A DNA stretch of 64,000 nt from Litorilinea aerophila (GCF_006569185.2 NZ_VIGC02000002.1:1-64000); one strand, 5' to 3'. Positions 52,439-62,332 are shown, counted from the first letter of the stretch. Program-made: numbers and translations. The notes: generated by a model from the letters alone, not told the origin.

Positions 52439-53902
52439 GTGAAATCCACAAAACCACTCTCACGCCGGACCTTCCTCAAGGGCAGCGCCCTGTTGAGCGC
52501 CGGCATGGCCCTGGCGGCCTGTGGGCCGAGCGCCGCGCCCCAGGCCCCAGCAGCGGAAGGCGGTGCCCAGGCGCCCGCCCCCGCCCCTGCGACCACACCC
52601 GACCTGCCCTTCGAGGTCGCGCCCGAGGCCATCAACCCCCTGGGACTGGAGCCGGGCAAGCCGGTGGAGGGCGTCTTCTTTGAGGGCGGCTACGGCCGGG
52701 CCTACATCGATCACGCCGCCGACATCTTCCGGGCGCTCCACCCGGAAAACGAGATGTCCGTGGCGGGCATCCAGCGGGTGGGCGAACAGCTCCGCCCCCG
52801 CTTCATCGCCGGCAACCCGCCGGACGTCATCGACAACAGCGGCGCCGGCAACCTGGACACCGCAGCCCTGGTGGCCGAGGGACAACTGGCGGATCTGGCG
52901 CCCCTCATGAACGCACCGGCCCTGGATACGCCAGGCAAGACCTTTGCCGAGACCCTCTTCCCCGGCTCCCAGGCGGACGGCGTCTACGACGGCAAGCAGC
53001 TGGTCCTCAACATCGCCTACACCGTCTACGGCATCTGGAACAGCAGCACCCTGCTGGAGGAGAAGGGCTGGGAGTACCCCACCACCTGGTCGGGCATGCT
53101 GGACCTCTGCGAGACCATCAAGAGTGCGGGCATGAACCCCTGGACCTACCAGGGCAAGTACCCCAGCTACATGGTCTTCGGCGTGCTGGTGCCCCTCATC
53201 TACAAGATCGGCGGCCTCCAGGCCATCATCGACATCGACAACCTGGAGGACGGCGCCTGGGAGAAGGACGAGGTGGTACAGGCGGTGACCCTCATGGCCG
53301 AGCTGGCCCGCAACGACTACATCATGCCCGGCACCGAGGGCCTGACCCACACCGAAGCCCAGGCCGAGTGGCTCAAGGGCAACGCGGTCTTCCTGCCCTG
53401 CGGCACCTGGTTGGAAAACGAAATGCGGGATCTGACGCCCGAGGGCTTCAACATGGTGGTGCACCCCGTGCCCACAGTGGAAGGGGGCAAGGGCTCCTTC
53501 GAGGCCATCTACGCCAGCTCCGGCGAGAGCTACTTCGTGCCGTCCCAGGCCAAGAACGTGGTCGGCGGCATGGAGTTCCTGCGCTGCCTGCTCTCCAAGG
53601 AGAGCGCCAAGTTCTTCGCCCAGAACGTCAGCTCCATCATGCCGGTCATCGGCGGCACCGAGGGCATCGAGGTCAGCTCCGGCATGCGCTCGGCCCTGGA
53701 TGCCGTGGAGGCGGCCGGGGACGAGATCTTCAACTACCGCTTCGGCACCTGGTACCGGGACCTGAGCAACGAAGTGCGGGATCGCACCGGCGACCTGCTG
53801 ACCAACCGCATCACCCCTGAGGAGTTCATCGAGTCGGTCCAGAAGAAGGCCGACGAAGTGAAGGCGGACCCGGACATCAAGAAGTATACCCGGACGTCCT
53901 GA
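52439..53902 (+). CDS. NgcE-like carbohydrate ABC transporter substrate-binding lipoprotein
   Basis: A 487-aa binding protein. The Tat signal SRRTFLKGSALLSAGMALAAC ends in a lipobox, written here only as SRRTFLK and ALAAC. The mature part starts with NPLGLEPGKPVEGVFFEGGY, then RPRFIAGNPPDVIDNSGAG and WLKGNAVFLPCGTWLENEM. This wording recalls NgcE, the N-acetylglucosamine/chitobiose receptor of actinomycetes, so an amino sugar or chito-oligosaccharide is the best guess. It starts with GTG at 52439 after GAAGGGAG. It is followed by two permease genes. No ATPase gene is present. Confidence 0.88.
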   Translation: MKSTKPLSRRTFLKGSALLSAGMALAACGPSAAPQAPAAEGGAQAPAPAPATTPDLPFEVAPEAINPLGLEPGKPVEGVFFEGGYGRAYIDHAADIFRALHPENEMSVAGIQRVGEQLRPRFIAGNPPDVIDNSGAGNLDTAALVAEGQLADLAPLMNAPALDTPGKTFAETLFPGSQADGVYDGKQLVLNIAYTVYGIWNSSTLLEEKGWEYPTTWSGMLDLCETIKSAGMNPWTYQGKYPSYMVFGVLVPLIYKIGGLQAIIDIDNLEDGAWEKDEVVQAVTLMAELARNDYIMPGTEGLTHTEAQAEWLKGNAVFLPCGTWLENEMRDLTPEGFNMVVHPVPTVEGGKGSFEAIYASSGESYFVPSQAKNVVGGMEFLRCLLSKESAKFFAQNVSSIMPVIGGTEGIEVSSGMRSALDAVEAAGDEIFNYRFGTWYRDLSNEVRDRTGDLLTNRITPEEFIESVQKKADEVKADPDIKKYTRTS

Positions 53903-53950
53903 GGCCAGTCGCCGGGTAACCGACAGTAACCTTCGGTGACGGATTGGGTA

Positions 53951-53992
53951 GCGGCCTGCGCCTCCCGCGTTGAGTCGGCAGGCGCAGGCCGC
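53951..53992 (+). promoter_or_regulatory. Strong hairpin between NgcE-like and permease genes
   Basis: A perfect 13-bp stem GCGGCCTGCGCCT/AGGCGCAGGCCGC (53951-53963 with 53980-53992) is followed by TCTTGT, not a proper T-run. Its position matches that of the hairpin at 2821-2855 in the other sugar-importer operon. Confidence 0.65.
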
Positions 53993-54051
53993 CTCTTGTC
54001 CGGGCCTGGCCATGGCCGGGTCCAAGGCAAACCGTACCAGGAGTGGACGGC

Positions 54052-54927
54052 ATGTATCGCAACAAATATCGCTTGATCATTCCCTTTCTCTTTCCCTCAG
54101 TGCTGCTCTACGTGGTCTTCGTCATGTACCCGTACCTGCGGGCCATGTACATCAGCTTCACCCGCTGGCGTGGGTTGACCCCCAACCCCGAGTTTGTGGG
54201 CCTGGAGAACTTCGCGCGCATGCTCCAGGATGAGCTGTTTTGGAACGCCCTGCAGCACAACGTCATCTACCTGTTGACCCTGCCCATTGTGACCATCAGC
54301 CTGGGGCTGTTTCTGGCCTTCCTGCTCACCCAGGGGGTGCGCTTCGCCAAGTTTTACCGGGTTACCTTTTTCTTCCCCCAGGTGATGTCGGTAGTGGCCA
54401 TCGGCGTGCTCTGGAGCTTCGTCTACCACCCCACCATGGGCATCCTCAACTCGCTGCTGATGCTGGTGGGCGTGCAGGAGCCGCCGGTGTGGCTGGGCAA
54501 CCCGGACACGGCCCTGGGGGCAGTAGGTGCGGTGGTGGTCTGGCAGTCGGTGGGCTTCTACATGGTGCTCTTCATCGCCGGCATGGAGTCGATCCCCAAC
54601 ACCTTCTACGAGGCCGCGGTCATCGACGGCGCCACCCGCTGGCACCTCTTCTGGCACATCACCCTGCCCCTGCTCTGGGACACGGTGCGCACCGCGCTGG
54701 TCTTCCTGGCCATCGGCGCGGTGGACATGTTCGCCATCGTGCAGACCATGACCGAGGGCGGCCCCAGCCGGGCCACGGATGTGCTGGCCACCTACCTGTA
54801 TGAGACGGCCTTCCTGGGCAGCAAGTTCGGCTATGCCACCGCCATCGCGGTCTCCATGTTTTTGATGGTCCTGACCCTCTCGGTGGTGTTGATGCGCGTG
54901 ACCGCGCGGGAATCTTTGGAGTACTGA
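54052..54927 (+). CDS. Carbohydrate ABC transporter permease (NgcF/MalF type)
   Basis: A 291-aa inner-membrane permease with six hydrophobic segments. The EAA loop is YEAAVIDGATRWHLFWHITL. The ATG at 54052 was chosen because CAGGAG ends eight bases upstream, whereas the GTG at 54043 overlaps that site. It lies one base before the second permease gene and presumably forms the heterodimeric channel with it for the NgcE-like receptor. Confidence 0.93.
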   Translation: MYRNKYRLIIPFLFPSVLLYVVFVMYPYLRAMYISFTRWRGLTPNPEFVGLENFARMLQDELFWNALQHNVIYLLTLPIVTISLGLFLAFLLTQGVRFAKFYRVTFFFPQVMSVVAIGVLWSFVYHPTMGILNSLLMLVGVQEPPVWLGNPDTALGAVGAVVVWQSVGFYMVLFIAGMESIPNTFYEAAVIDGATRWHLFWHITLPLLWDTVRTALVFLAIGAVDMFAIVQTMTEGGPSRATDVLATYLYETAFLGSKFGYATAIAVSMFLMVLTLSVVLMRVTARESLEY

Positions 54928-54928
54928 C

Positions 54929-55825
54929 ATGACCACAGAGACACTACCTCAACCGGCACCGGCAGCCGCCCCGCGCCACCAGGCGAGCACCAGCCTGGGC
55001 GGCTGGCTGACCCGGGCGCTGATCAACCTCTTCCTGGGCCTGTGGGCGCTGGTCGTGATCTTTCCCATGGTGTGGCTGGTCTACACATCGTTCAAAACCG
55101 ACCAGGAGATCTTCTTCAACCCCTGGTCCCTGCCCACCAGCCTCCAGTGGGATAACTTTGTGCGGGCATGGGTGAGCGCCCACATCGGGGACTATTTCCT
55201 GAACAGCCTCATCGTGGTGCTGCCGTCCCTGGTGTTGATCCTGTTGTTGGGCTCCATGGCCGCCTATGTGCTGGCCCGCTTCCCATTCCCGGGAAACCGG
55301 GTCATCTTCTACCTCTTTTTGAGCGGCATGCTCTTTCCGGTCTTCCTGGCTTTGGTGCCCCTCTTTTTCCTGGTGAAAAATCTGGGCATGCTGAACTCGT
55401 ACGTAGGGCTGATCCTGGTCTACGTGGCCTATTCGCTGCCCTTCAGCGTCTTTTTCCTGACCGGCTTCTTCAAGACGTTGCCTTCGGAACTGCACGAGGC
55501 CGGGATCATCGACGGCGCCAACCAGTACCAGGTCTTCTTCTTGATCATGCTCCCCCTGGCCCAGCCAGGTCTGGTGAGCATCGGCATCTTCAACTTCCTG
55601 GGCATGTGGAACCAGTACATCCTGCCCCTGGTGCTCATGTCCGACCCGGCCCGCTATCTGCTGACCCAGGGCCTGGCCTACATGCTCCACCAGCAGTATT
55701 ACATGAACGACTGGAGCGGCCTCTTCGCGGCGGTGACCATGGTGATGGTGCCGACGCTCATCACCTACGTGATATTCCAGGGACAGATTCAGAAGGGGAT
55801 CACGGTGGGCGCGCTGAAGGGGTAG
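54929..55825 (+). CDS. Carbohydrate ABC transporter permease (NgcG/MalG type)
   Basis: A 298-aa permease with a cytoplasmic N-terminus of about 28 residues and six hydrophobic segments. The EAA loop reads HEAGIIDGANQYQVFFLIML. The tail QIQKGITVGALKG is the usual ending of this subunit. It starts one base after the preceding stop. It is the last gene of the plus-strand block and is followed by a bidirectional terminator. Confidence 0.93.
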   Translation: MTTETLPQPAPAAAPRHQASTSLGGWLTRALINLFLGLWALVVIFPMVWLVYTSFKTDQEIFFNPWSLPTSLQWDNFVRAWVSAHIGDYFLNSLIVVLPSLVLILLLGSMAAYVLARFPFPGNRVIFYLFLSGMLFPVFLALVPLFFLVKNLGMLNSYVGLILVYVAYSLPFSVFFLTGFFKTLPSELHEAGIIDGANQYQVFFLIMLPLAQPGLVSIGIFNFLGMWNQYILPLVLMSDPARYLLTQGLAYMLHQQYYMNDWSGLFAAVTMVMVPTLITYVIFQGQIQKGITVGALKG

Positions 55826-55873
55826 GACGAAGCTGTCACTCCTGAGCCATTTACCGTAGGTCCCTGCACCTCG

Positions 55874-55898
55874 GTCACGCAAGGATGCGTGACCTGCG
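55874..55898 (+). repeat. GTCACGCA...TGCGTGAC hairpin repeat, copy 3
   Basis: GTCACGCAAGGATGCGTGAC followed by CTGCG, with an 8-bp stem, next to the bidirectional terminator. Related copies lie at 40666-40692 (inverted) and 49670-49694. Confidence 0.7.
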
Positions 55899-55912
55899 TC
55901 TGTGCGGAAACG

Positions 55913-55944
55913 AAAAGGGTCCTGGCATCGGCCAGGACCCTTTT
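55913..55944. terminator. Bidirectional intrinsic terminator
   Basis: A perfect 14-bp stem AAAAGGGTCCTGGC/GCCAGGACCCTTTT with an ATCG loop lies between the convergent sugar-permease (plus) and oligopeptide-type binding-protein (minus) genes. A- and T-ends on both sides allow termination from either direction. Confidence 0.9.
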
Positions 55945-56003
55945 CACAAATGGGGGCACAAGTACGCCCCACCACTCGCAATCGTTTGACGGCCTGCAAC
56001 CGC

Positions 56004-57857
56004 CTACTGGGCCGGCTTCAGGTTGATGAAGGTCTTCTCCAGCTCCCACTGCCAGGAGTGGGGGAAGCCGTAGACGTTGTCCTGGGTGGGCCAGTTGGTC
56101 CAGTACTGGGTGCTCATGGGGTAGCGGATGATGAGCTGGCCCAGGTAGATGTCGGGCATCTCGCTCACCCAGATATCCATGGCCTGGAGGAAGAGATCCA
56201 TCAGCCTGGGGTCATCCACGCTGAGGGGGGCAATCTGTTCCACCAGCGCGTCGTACTCCGCGTTCTGCCAGCGGGAGGTGGCCCACCAGATGGGTGCCGG
56301 CTCGCCAGTGGGGCGGAAGTACTGGGCGGTGTAGATGGAGAGCATGAAGTAGGGGTCCATGCCCAGCACGCCGCTGGGGCCCTTGCAGCCCAGGAATTCC
56401 TTCTGTTCGCCCGTCTGCGCAGCCGTGCCCAGGCCAGGCGAAGTGTCGAAGGTGGCGTCGAAGCCAGCGTCCCGCAGCTGCTGGGTTAGCGGCGGCCCAT
56501 AGGCCTTCAGCCACTCGGGCGTGTAGATGTTCATCTTGAAGGTGTTGCCGTCGGCGTCCACCCACAGGCCCTCGCTGTTCTTGGTGTAGCCCTTGCTGGT
56601 CATGATCTCGTCGGTCTTGTCCAGGTGGGCCACGGTGTCATAGCCATACTTGGCGAAAATCTCCTGCAGGGCCTCCTCGAAGGGCTGGAACCACCCGTAG
56701 GGAGTGAACTGATGCAACGCCGGGACGCCAGCGCCCGATTCGGCCAGGGCCACCAGCTTCTCCCGGTCGATGGCATAGGTGATGGCCCAGCGGATGTCCT
56801 TGTCGTTGTACGGCTCCTCGCTGGCGTTCAGGTTCAGGTCGATGGGGCACCAGTCCAGATAGCCATAGGGCGGTTCCTGGCCGGTGAAGGTGATGACCTT
56901 GGGATTCTGGGCCAGCACGCTCTTCAGGGTGGAGACCTGCATGATGGGGCCCATGTCCAGCTGGTTGGTGATCAGGAGCTGGGCGGCCTGGCTCTCATCC
57001 TGCTGGGGCAGGTAGATGATGCGTTCCACCTGGGGCTTGGGCTTGAAGCCTGTCTCCGCGGCCCACCAGTCATCCCGCAGGTCGTAGACCTTCTGTTGGG
57101 GCGAAGCGAAGACCATGCGGTAGGGGCCGGTCCCCACCGGCCACCCCTTCTCCAGGTCAAAGTTGGTGAACTCCAGCGGGTTCTGGTCCTTCCAGATGTG
57201 CTCCGGCAGGACATGGATGCCGTGGTTGGTGGTCAGGGTGGTGGCCCAGAAGGAGGGGTTGGGTTTCTTCAAAACCAGCCGCACGGTCAGGTCATCCACC
57301 TTGACGGCCTCGTCCAGGTAGGCGGGCAGGTCAGCCAGGTGGACCATGCTGTCCGCGTTGTCCCGCAACATGTTGAAGGTGTAGACCACGTCGTCGGCGT
57401 TGAAGGCTTCACCGTCGCTCCACTTCACCCCATCCCGCAGGTGGAGGGTGATCTCGGTGAAGTCGTCGTTGTATTCCCAGCTTTCGGCCAGCCAGTTCTC
57501 ATGCTCACCCGTGAGCACGGTGAACATGATCAGGGGCTCGAAGACGGCCGGCAAGGTTCCCATGTGGAAGCCCTGATCAGAGCCAGGAATGTAGGGATTC
57601 TGGTTGTCGAACAGGGTGTACTGGTTGGGGCCGCCGTTCATGATGATGAGGGTTCGCTCGCGAGGGACTTCCCGGAGTTCGCCTGCCGACGCTGAGGGGG
57701 CAGCGGCCTGCTCACCGGTGGCTCCCTGACCCGCCGGCGCTTCAGCTGCCGGGGCCTGGCCAGCCGGCACAGCCTGGCCGCATGCACTCAAAAGCAGGGT
57801 CAGCACCAGGCCCAGCGCGGTCAGGCGCCACAGCCACATCCGTCTTTGTGTTCCCAT
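56004..57857 (-). CDS. Dpp/Opp-type ABC transporter substrate-binding lipoprotein
   Basis: A 617-aa family 5 binding protein. The signal peptide has a lipobox ([11 protein letters not shown]). Typical stretches are [40 protein letters not shown], the lobe-linking [20 protein letters not shown] and [26 protein letters not shown] lies seven bases before the ATG at 57857. Related Chloroflexota and Thermotogae receptors often bind oligosaccharides rather than peptides, so the ligand is open. It is the last gene of the importer cluster, separated by about 200 bp from the ATPase gene upstream, which may give it separate expression. Confidence 0.92.
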   Translation of the reverse strand: MGTQRRMWLWRLTALGLVLTLLLSACGQAVPAGQAPAAEAPAGQGATGEQAAAPSASAGELREVPRERTLIIMNGGPNQYTLFDNQNPYIPGSDQGFHMGTLPAVFEPLIMFTVLTGEHENWLAESWEYNDDFTEITLHLRDGVKWSDGEAFNADDVVYTFNMLRDNADSMVHLADLPAYLDEAVKVDDLTVRLVLKKPNPSFWATTLTTNHGIHVLPEHIWKDQNPLEFTNFDLEKGWPVGTGPYRMVFASPQQKVYDLRDDWWAAETGFKPKPQVERIIYLPQQDESQAAQLLITNQLDMGPIMQVSTLKSVLAQNPKVITFTGQEPPYGYLDWCPIDLNLNASEEPYNDKDIRWAITYAIDREKLVALAESGAGVPALHQFTPYGWFQPFEEALQEIFAKYGYDTVAHLDKTDEIMTSKGYTKNSEGLWVDADGNTFKMNIYTPEWLKAYGPPLTQQLRDAGFDATFDTSPGLGTAAQTGEQKEFLGCKGPSGVLGMDPYFMLSIYTAQYFRPTGEPAPIWWATSRWQNAEYDALVEQIAPLSVDDPRLMDLFLQAMDIWVSEMPDIYLGQLIIRYPMSTQYWTNWPTQDNVYGFPHSWQWELEKTFINLKPAQ

Positions 57858-58058
57858 AGTTGTGACCTCCAATGGTTTGGGAAAGAAAAAAATGCGCTAC
57901 ACCTCGGCTGATGAGAAACCCGAGGAGCCTTCCGGAGTCGCTGGTATCCGTCTATTTGGGTGCATCACCCCCTTTCTGGGGCATCCCAGGGATGCCGGGA
58001 TGGTATGTCAGGATTCGAAGCCACCGGGCACGTCGTGGCTGGGGAGGAGCCACCAGGG

Positions 58059-59078
58059 TTATGCCCGGGCGAAGACCTGTTCAATGGCGTCGCTGGCCAC
58101 CGTCGGCGCGCCCTGGTGCAAAAAACAGGCCGCGACCCGCTGTGGGCTGAGTTGAAAATAAGGCGGGGACTCTCGCCGGCAGATGTCCATCACGTGGGGA
58201 CAACGGTCGGCGAATTTACAGCCCGTCCCTGGACCATCCACCATCTTTCCGTTGGTCGGCTTCAGGCGACTCTGCCCCCACGTGTGGTCCAGATCCGGCC
58301 AGGGGATGGAGTCCACCAGCAGCTGGGTGTATGGGTGCTGGGGATCTTGGATGACCTGCTCCACATCCCCTGCTTCGGCAATGGATCCCCGGTAGAGGAT
58401 CAGGATGTCGTGGCTGATGTGGTAGGCGGTGGTCAGGTCGTGGGTAATGTAGAGGATGGAGATGCCGAATTCCTGGTTGAGCCGGCGCAGGCTTTCCAGA
58501 ATGGTGGCACGCAGGGAGGCATCCACCATGGAGACCGGCTCGTCGGCAATGATCAGGCGCGGTTTGGTGAGCAGCGCCCGGGCCACCATGATGCGCTGGC
58601 GCTGGCCACCGCTGAGCTGGTGGGGGTAGCGCCCCAGGGTCTCTTCCGGCTGCAAGCCCACGTTGCTCAACGCCTCTTCCATGAGAGCCCGGGCTTCGGC
58701 CCGGCTTCGGGCCAGCTTGAACTTTTGGATGGGAACTTCCAGGACGTGATCCACGGGATAGAAGGGATTGTAGACGGAGAAGGGATCCTGGAAGATGGCC
58801 TGCACCTCCCGGCGGAACTCCATCTGGTCGGCCCTGGAAAGTTTGTGCAGGTCCTGCCCCTTGTACAACACCTGGCCCGAGGTGGGCGCCAGGAACCCCA
58901 TGAGCATCATGCCCAGGGTCGTCTTGCCGCTGCCGCTCTCACCGGCGATGGCCAGCACCGACGGGGTATCCGTGTTGATCGAGAAGGAGATGTCGTCCAG
59001 GGCCACCGTCCGCTTTTTGCGGATCAGGCCGCTGCTGAACACCTTGCTGACGTGACGAAGCTCCAGAAAGGCTGTCAT
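58059..59078 (-). CDS. Dpp/Opp-type ABC transporter ATP-binding protein (DppF-like)
   Basis: A 339-aa ATPase. Walker A is GESGSGKTT, the Q-loop AIFQDPFSVYNPF, the signature LSGGQRQRIMVARALL, and Walker B LIIADEPVSMVD. The switch His is in LYITHDLTTAYHIS. The C-terminal oligopeptide/dipeptide extension contains four cysteines in CKFADRCPHVMDICRRE and CFLHQG, which in relatives hold an Fe-S cluster or zinc. The ATG at 59078 overlaps the upstream ATPase stop (ATGA). It works as a pair with the 59075-60082 product. Confidence 0.95.
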   Translation of the reverse strand: MTAFLELRHVSKVFSSGLIRKKRTVALDDISFSINTDTPSVLAIAGESGSGKTTLGMMLMGFLAPTSGQVLYKGQDLHKLSRADQMEFRREVQAIFQDPFSVYNPFYPVDHVLEVPIQKFKLARSRAEARALMEEALSNVGLQPEETLGRYPHQLSGGQRQRIMVARALLTKPRLIIADEPVSMVDASLRATILESLRRLNQEFGISILYITHDLTTAYHISHDILILYRGSIAEAGDVEQVIQDPQHPYTQLLVDSIPWPDLDHTWGQSRLKPTNGKMVDGPGTGCKFADRCPHVMDICRRESPPYFQLSPQRVAACFLHQGAPTVASDAIEQVFARA

Positions 59079-60082
59079 GGGTTCCCCCCTTCCTGGCTGG
59101 CCGCAGGCACCGGCATCCCGCTGGCGTCGTAGAGGTGACAGGCCACCACCCGCCCCGAGGGCTCCCGGCTGAGGGCCGGCGTCTGCTGCCGGCAAATCTC
59201 CATGGCCTCTGGGCAACGGGGATGAAAGAGGCAGCCCGTCGGCGCGTTGAGGAGGGAGGGAGCCAGGCCAGGGATGCCCTGGAGTTGCCCCTTTTTGCCC
59301 AGCCGGGGCAAACTCTGGATCAGGAGGCGGGTATATGGGTGGCGGGGCGTCTGGAAAAGCTCCCGGATGGTGCCCATCTCCGCGATTTTGCCACCGTACA
59401 TCACGGCCAGGCGTTCCACCGATTGGACCATCAGGCCGATGTCGTGGCCGATGAGGATCACCGCGGCGCCCAGCTCCTCCTGCACCCGGGTCAGGGTCTC
59501 CATCACCTGGCGCTGGATCACCACGTCCAGCGCGCTGGTGGGCTCGTCGGCGATGATCACCTTGGGCCGCAGGGAGATGGCAATGGCAATGCAGACCCGC
59601 TGCTTCATGCCGCCACTCAGCTCATGGGGGTACATGTTGGCCACGTCGGGTTCCAAATCCACCCACTCCAACACCTGGGCCACCCGGGCATCCATCTCCC
59701 GGCGGGTCATCTGAACCCCGTGGGCCAACATGCCGTCGATGATCTGCTGGCGGATGCGGACCACCGGGTTGAGGGAGTTCATGGCGCCCTGGGGAATCAT
59801 GCTGATCTCGCTGAGGCGAATGTGGCGCATCTCCTCTTCGGACAGCCGGGCCAGGTCCACTCCATTCAGCAGGATCTGGCCCCCCTCGATGCGGCCGGGG
59901 GGCTTGATCAGCCGCATCAGGGCCAGGGCCATGGTAGACTTGCCCGAGCCGGATTCGCCCACCAGGCCCAGGCGGGAGCCGGCCTGGAGGTTGAAGCTGA
60001 CCCCGTCCACCGCTTTGACCGGCCCCCGGGCCGTGTGGTAGTAGACGCGCAGGTCAATGACCTGGAGGATATCCTGGCTCAT
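59075..60082 (-). CDS. Dpp/Opp-type ABC transporter ATP-binding protein (DppD-like)
   Basis: A 335-aa ATPase. Walker A GESGSGKST is at residues 42-50. The Q-loop region is SMIPQGAMNSLNPV, the signature LSGGMKQRVCIAIAIS, Walker B VIIADEPTSALD, and the switch ILIGHDIGLMVQ. The C-terminal cysteine motif (CLFHPRCPEAMEICRQQ, then ACHLY) matches the family. Its start overlaps the upstream permease stop and its stop overlaps the next ATPase start, so all three are translationally coupled. Confidence 0.95.
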   Translation of the reverse strand: MSQDILQVIDLRVYYHTARGPVKAVDGVSFNLQAGSRLGLVGESGSGKSTMALALMRLIKPPGRIEGGQILLNGVDLARLSEEEMRHIRLSEISMIPQGAMNSLNPVVRIRQQIIDGMLAHGVQMTRREMDARVAQVLEWVDLEPDVANMYPHELSGGMKQRVCIAIAISLRPKVIIADEPTSALDVVIQRQVMETLTRVQEELGAAVILIGHDIGLMVQSVERLAVMYGGKIAEMGTIRELFQTPRHPYTRLLIQSLPRLGKKGQLQGIPGLAPSLLNAPTGCLFHPRCPEAMEICRQQTPALSREPSGRVVACHLYDASGMPVPAASQEGGNP

Positions 60083-60945
60083 GCGGTTCTCCTGAGCTTG
60101 GGGTTGGCGATCTGGTCCAGCCCCATGGAGATGAGGAAGAGTCCCACGAAGGTCACAATGATGATGGCGATGGGTGGCGCCCACCACCACCACATCCCCC
60201 GCAGCACCGAAGTATAGTAGAGGGCCCAGTAGATGGTCATGCCCAGGGTGGGTTCATTCTGGGGCCCCAGCCCCAGCGCCTCCAGGCCGATGGTGGCCAG
60301 GATGGCCGAGGCCACTGCGCTGACGAAGCTGGCAGCCAGGTACGGCAACAGGTTGGGCATCAGCTCCCGCACGATGATCTCCAGGCCGTTCATGCCGGAG
60401 AGCCGGGCCACCAGCACGAACTGCCGTTCCCGCAGGCTGAGGACCTGGGCGCGGATGGTGCGGGTGGGCCACATCCAGGCCAGGGCCGCCACCACCAGGG
60501 CCATCATGTTCACACTGACTGCGCCCCGCAACGTGGTGGCGATCACCACCAGGAAGAGGAGGCCGGGCACGGTCAGCAACACGTCCGCCGCACCCTTGAG
60601 CAGGGTGTCCACCCAGCCGCCGAAGTAGCCGGCCAGGAAGCCAAAGAGGGTGCCAATGCCCAGGCCGATCACCCCGGCGATGAGGCCGATGCGCAGGGTC
60701 AGGGGCGTCCCCACCACCAGCACAGCCAGGATTTCACGGCCGACGGTGTCTGTGCCCAGGGGATATTCCAGGGAGGGTGGCTGGTCGGGCATGGCCGCCC
60801 CCACCTTGGCTCCGTTTTCATCCACAAAGAAGGAAGCCACCGGCCCAAACAGGGCCACGGCCAGCACCAGCACAATTCCGGTCAACAACAAGGGGTACTG
60901 CCGAATTCGGGCCAGCGTGGTCATCCAGTTGCCCATGGTTGCCAT
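60079..60945 (-). CDS. Dpp/Opp-type ABC transporter permease (DppC-like)
   Basis: A 288-aa permease with an N-terminal OppC-type helix (QYPLLLTGIVLVLAVALFGP) and a periplasmic stretch holding PLGTDTVGREIL. Five further helices follow. The family EAA-like loop is FVLVARLSGMNGLEIIVREL, followed by MPNLLPYL. A second in-frame ATG lies at 60936. It is six bases downstream of the DppB-like gene and overlaps the following ATPase gene by ATGA. Confidence 0.94.
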   Translation of the reverse strand: MATMGNWMTTLARIRQYPLLLTGIVLVLAVALFGPVASFFVDENGAKVGAAMPDQPPSLEYPLGTDTVGREILAVLVVGTPLTLRIGLIAGVIGLGIGTLFGFLAGYFGGWVDTLLKGAADVLLTVPGLLFLVVIATTLRGAVSVNMMALVVAALAWMWPTRTIRAQVLSLRERQFVLVARLSGMNGLEIIVRELMPNLLPYLAASFVSAVASAILATIGLEALGLGPQNEPTLGMTIYWALYYTSVLRGMWWWWAPPIAIIIVTFVGLFLISMGLDQIANPKLRRTA

Positions 60946-60951
60946 CGAATC

Positions 60952-61956
60952 TCAGTGCCTCTGATAGGTGATACGCGGGTCCAACAGGGGGTAGAGCAAA
61001 TCCATCACCAGGGTGGCCAGGCCAATGGCCAGGATGAGGATGATGACCACACCATAGATGACAAAGTAGTCGAAAGTCTGAATGGCCCGATACAACACCG
61101 TGCCCACCCCCGGGTAGCCGAAGACCACCTCCACCAGGACCGCGCCGGACACGATGTAGCCCAGGGAGAGGGCCAGGGCGGTGGTTTGGGGCAGGAGGGC
61201 GTTGCGCAGGGCATACTTCAGGAAGATATCCCGGTCCTTGATGCCCTTGGCCTCGGCGAAAGTGATGTAATCCTCTTCCAGGCCGATGATCATCATCCCC
61301 CGCATGCCGATGGCCCACGTACCCAGGGAGGCCAGGATGATGGAGAGGGCCGGCAGGACCGAATGCCAGGCCGCGTCCATCAGAAAGCTCCAACTCAGCT
61401 TGGGAATGGCCCCCAGGGTATAGCCGCCGCTGAGGGGAAAGATCTTGAAGGTGAAGGCCAGAAAGTAGACCAGGATGAGCCCCAGCAGGTAAAAGGGCAC
61501 CGCGGAGAGGGTCAGGAGAGGGGCCAGCAGGTAGTTAAGAAATCCAGGCGCCCGGGGCCAGGCAATCAGCGCGCCCAGAAGTGTCCCCAGGCCAAAAGCC
61601 AGGAGCGTGGCCAGCAGTAACAGGCCGATGGTCCAGGGGAGGGCCCGCATGATGATGTCGATCACCCGGCTGGGGAAATTGGCGATGGAGACGCCGAAAT
61701 CCAACCGGGCCACATCGCCCAGGTAGCGCAGGTACTGCCGCCATAAGGGTTGATTCAGGCCGAACTTCTCTTCGTAGACCTGGACCACCCGCTCCATGTC
61801 GGTCTTGCCCGCGCCGCCGAAGGTCACCGCCTGCAACAGTTTCTCGCGGATGGGATTCACCGGCGCCAGGCGTGGCATGACGAAGTTCACCGTGGCCGCC
61901 AGCCACATGATCACCAAAAACACACCAATGCGACGGATAATATAGCCGAGATTCAT
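60952..61956 (-). CDS. Dpp/Opp-type ABC transporter permease (DppB-like)
   Basis: A 334-aa permease with the DppB-type N-terminus (YIIRRIGVFLVIMWLAATVNFVM in part) and a periplasmic segment about residues 30-100 (FGLNQPLWRQYLRYLGDV). About six helices are present. The cytoplasmic loop TFAEAKGIKDRDIFLKYALR corresponds to the EAA motif. It is the first gene of the importer operon, with a good promoter about 230 bases upstream and a repeat-containing leader between. Confidence 0.94.
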   Translation of the reverse strand: MNLGYIIRRIGVFLVIMWLAATVNFVMPRLAPVNPIREKLLQAVTFGGAGKTDMERVVQVYEEKFGLNQPLWRQYLRYLGDVARLDFGVSIANFPSRVIDIIMRALPWTIGLLLLATLLAFGLGTLLGALIAWPRAPGFLNYLLAPLLTLSAVPFYLLGLILVYFLAFTFKIFPLSGGYTLGAIPKLSWSFLMDAAWHSVLPALSIILASLGTWAIGMRGMMIIGLEEDYITFAEAKGIKDRDIFLKYALRNALLPQTTALALSLGYIVSGAVLVEVVFGYPGVGTVLYRAIQTFDYFVIYGVVIILILAIGLATLVMDLLYPLLDPRITYQRH

Positions 61957-61995
61957 CTGGGAGCCTTCACTCGTTCAGGCATGGGAAGGGACTAC

Positions 61996-62094
61996 TACAG
62001 TCCGGCGTAAATACCACGGCAGAAATTCGGCGACACCACCTCTGATGGAAACCATCGGCGAATTTCTGTCAGGATAATTTCTGTCGGGATTTAC
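61996..62094 (+). repeat. Palindromic MITE-like repeat, copy C
   Basis: It shares the left end (TACAGTCCGGCGTAAATACC then ACGGCAGAAATTC) and the right end (CATCGGCGAATTTCTGTC to GGGATTTAC) with copy A. The interior is shorter, and the right end has a duplicated AATTTCTGTC-GGGAT unit. Confidence 0.8.
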
Positions 62095-62192
62095 TACGCA
62101 TCTTCTGGCCCGGGGAGAGCCCCGCAGGTGCCCGGGGAGGGGTGCCCAAACACCAAACGTAAAGATGCAATTCAGGTTGTCGTCTTGGCCCG

Positions 62193-62221
62193 ATTATACA
62201 CGACTTCCACCAGACTGCCAA
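62193..62221 (-). promoter_or_regulatory. Sigma-70-type promoter of the Dpp/Opp-type operon
   Basis: On the minus strand, TTGGCA (62216-62221) and a perfect TATAAT (62193-62198) have a 17-bp spacer. Transcription would start near 62186, giving a leader of about 230 bases to the DppB-like start. Confidence 0.8.
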
Positions 62222-62332
62222 CCGACATTTTTCGCTGAACGAACAAACACTGGGCCAGATTGAATTGCCGGACGATTGCCCGGCTCCAGCCGACATTGGC
62301 AGGCCAGGCGACGGCTACCACCAGGACTTGAG

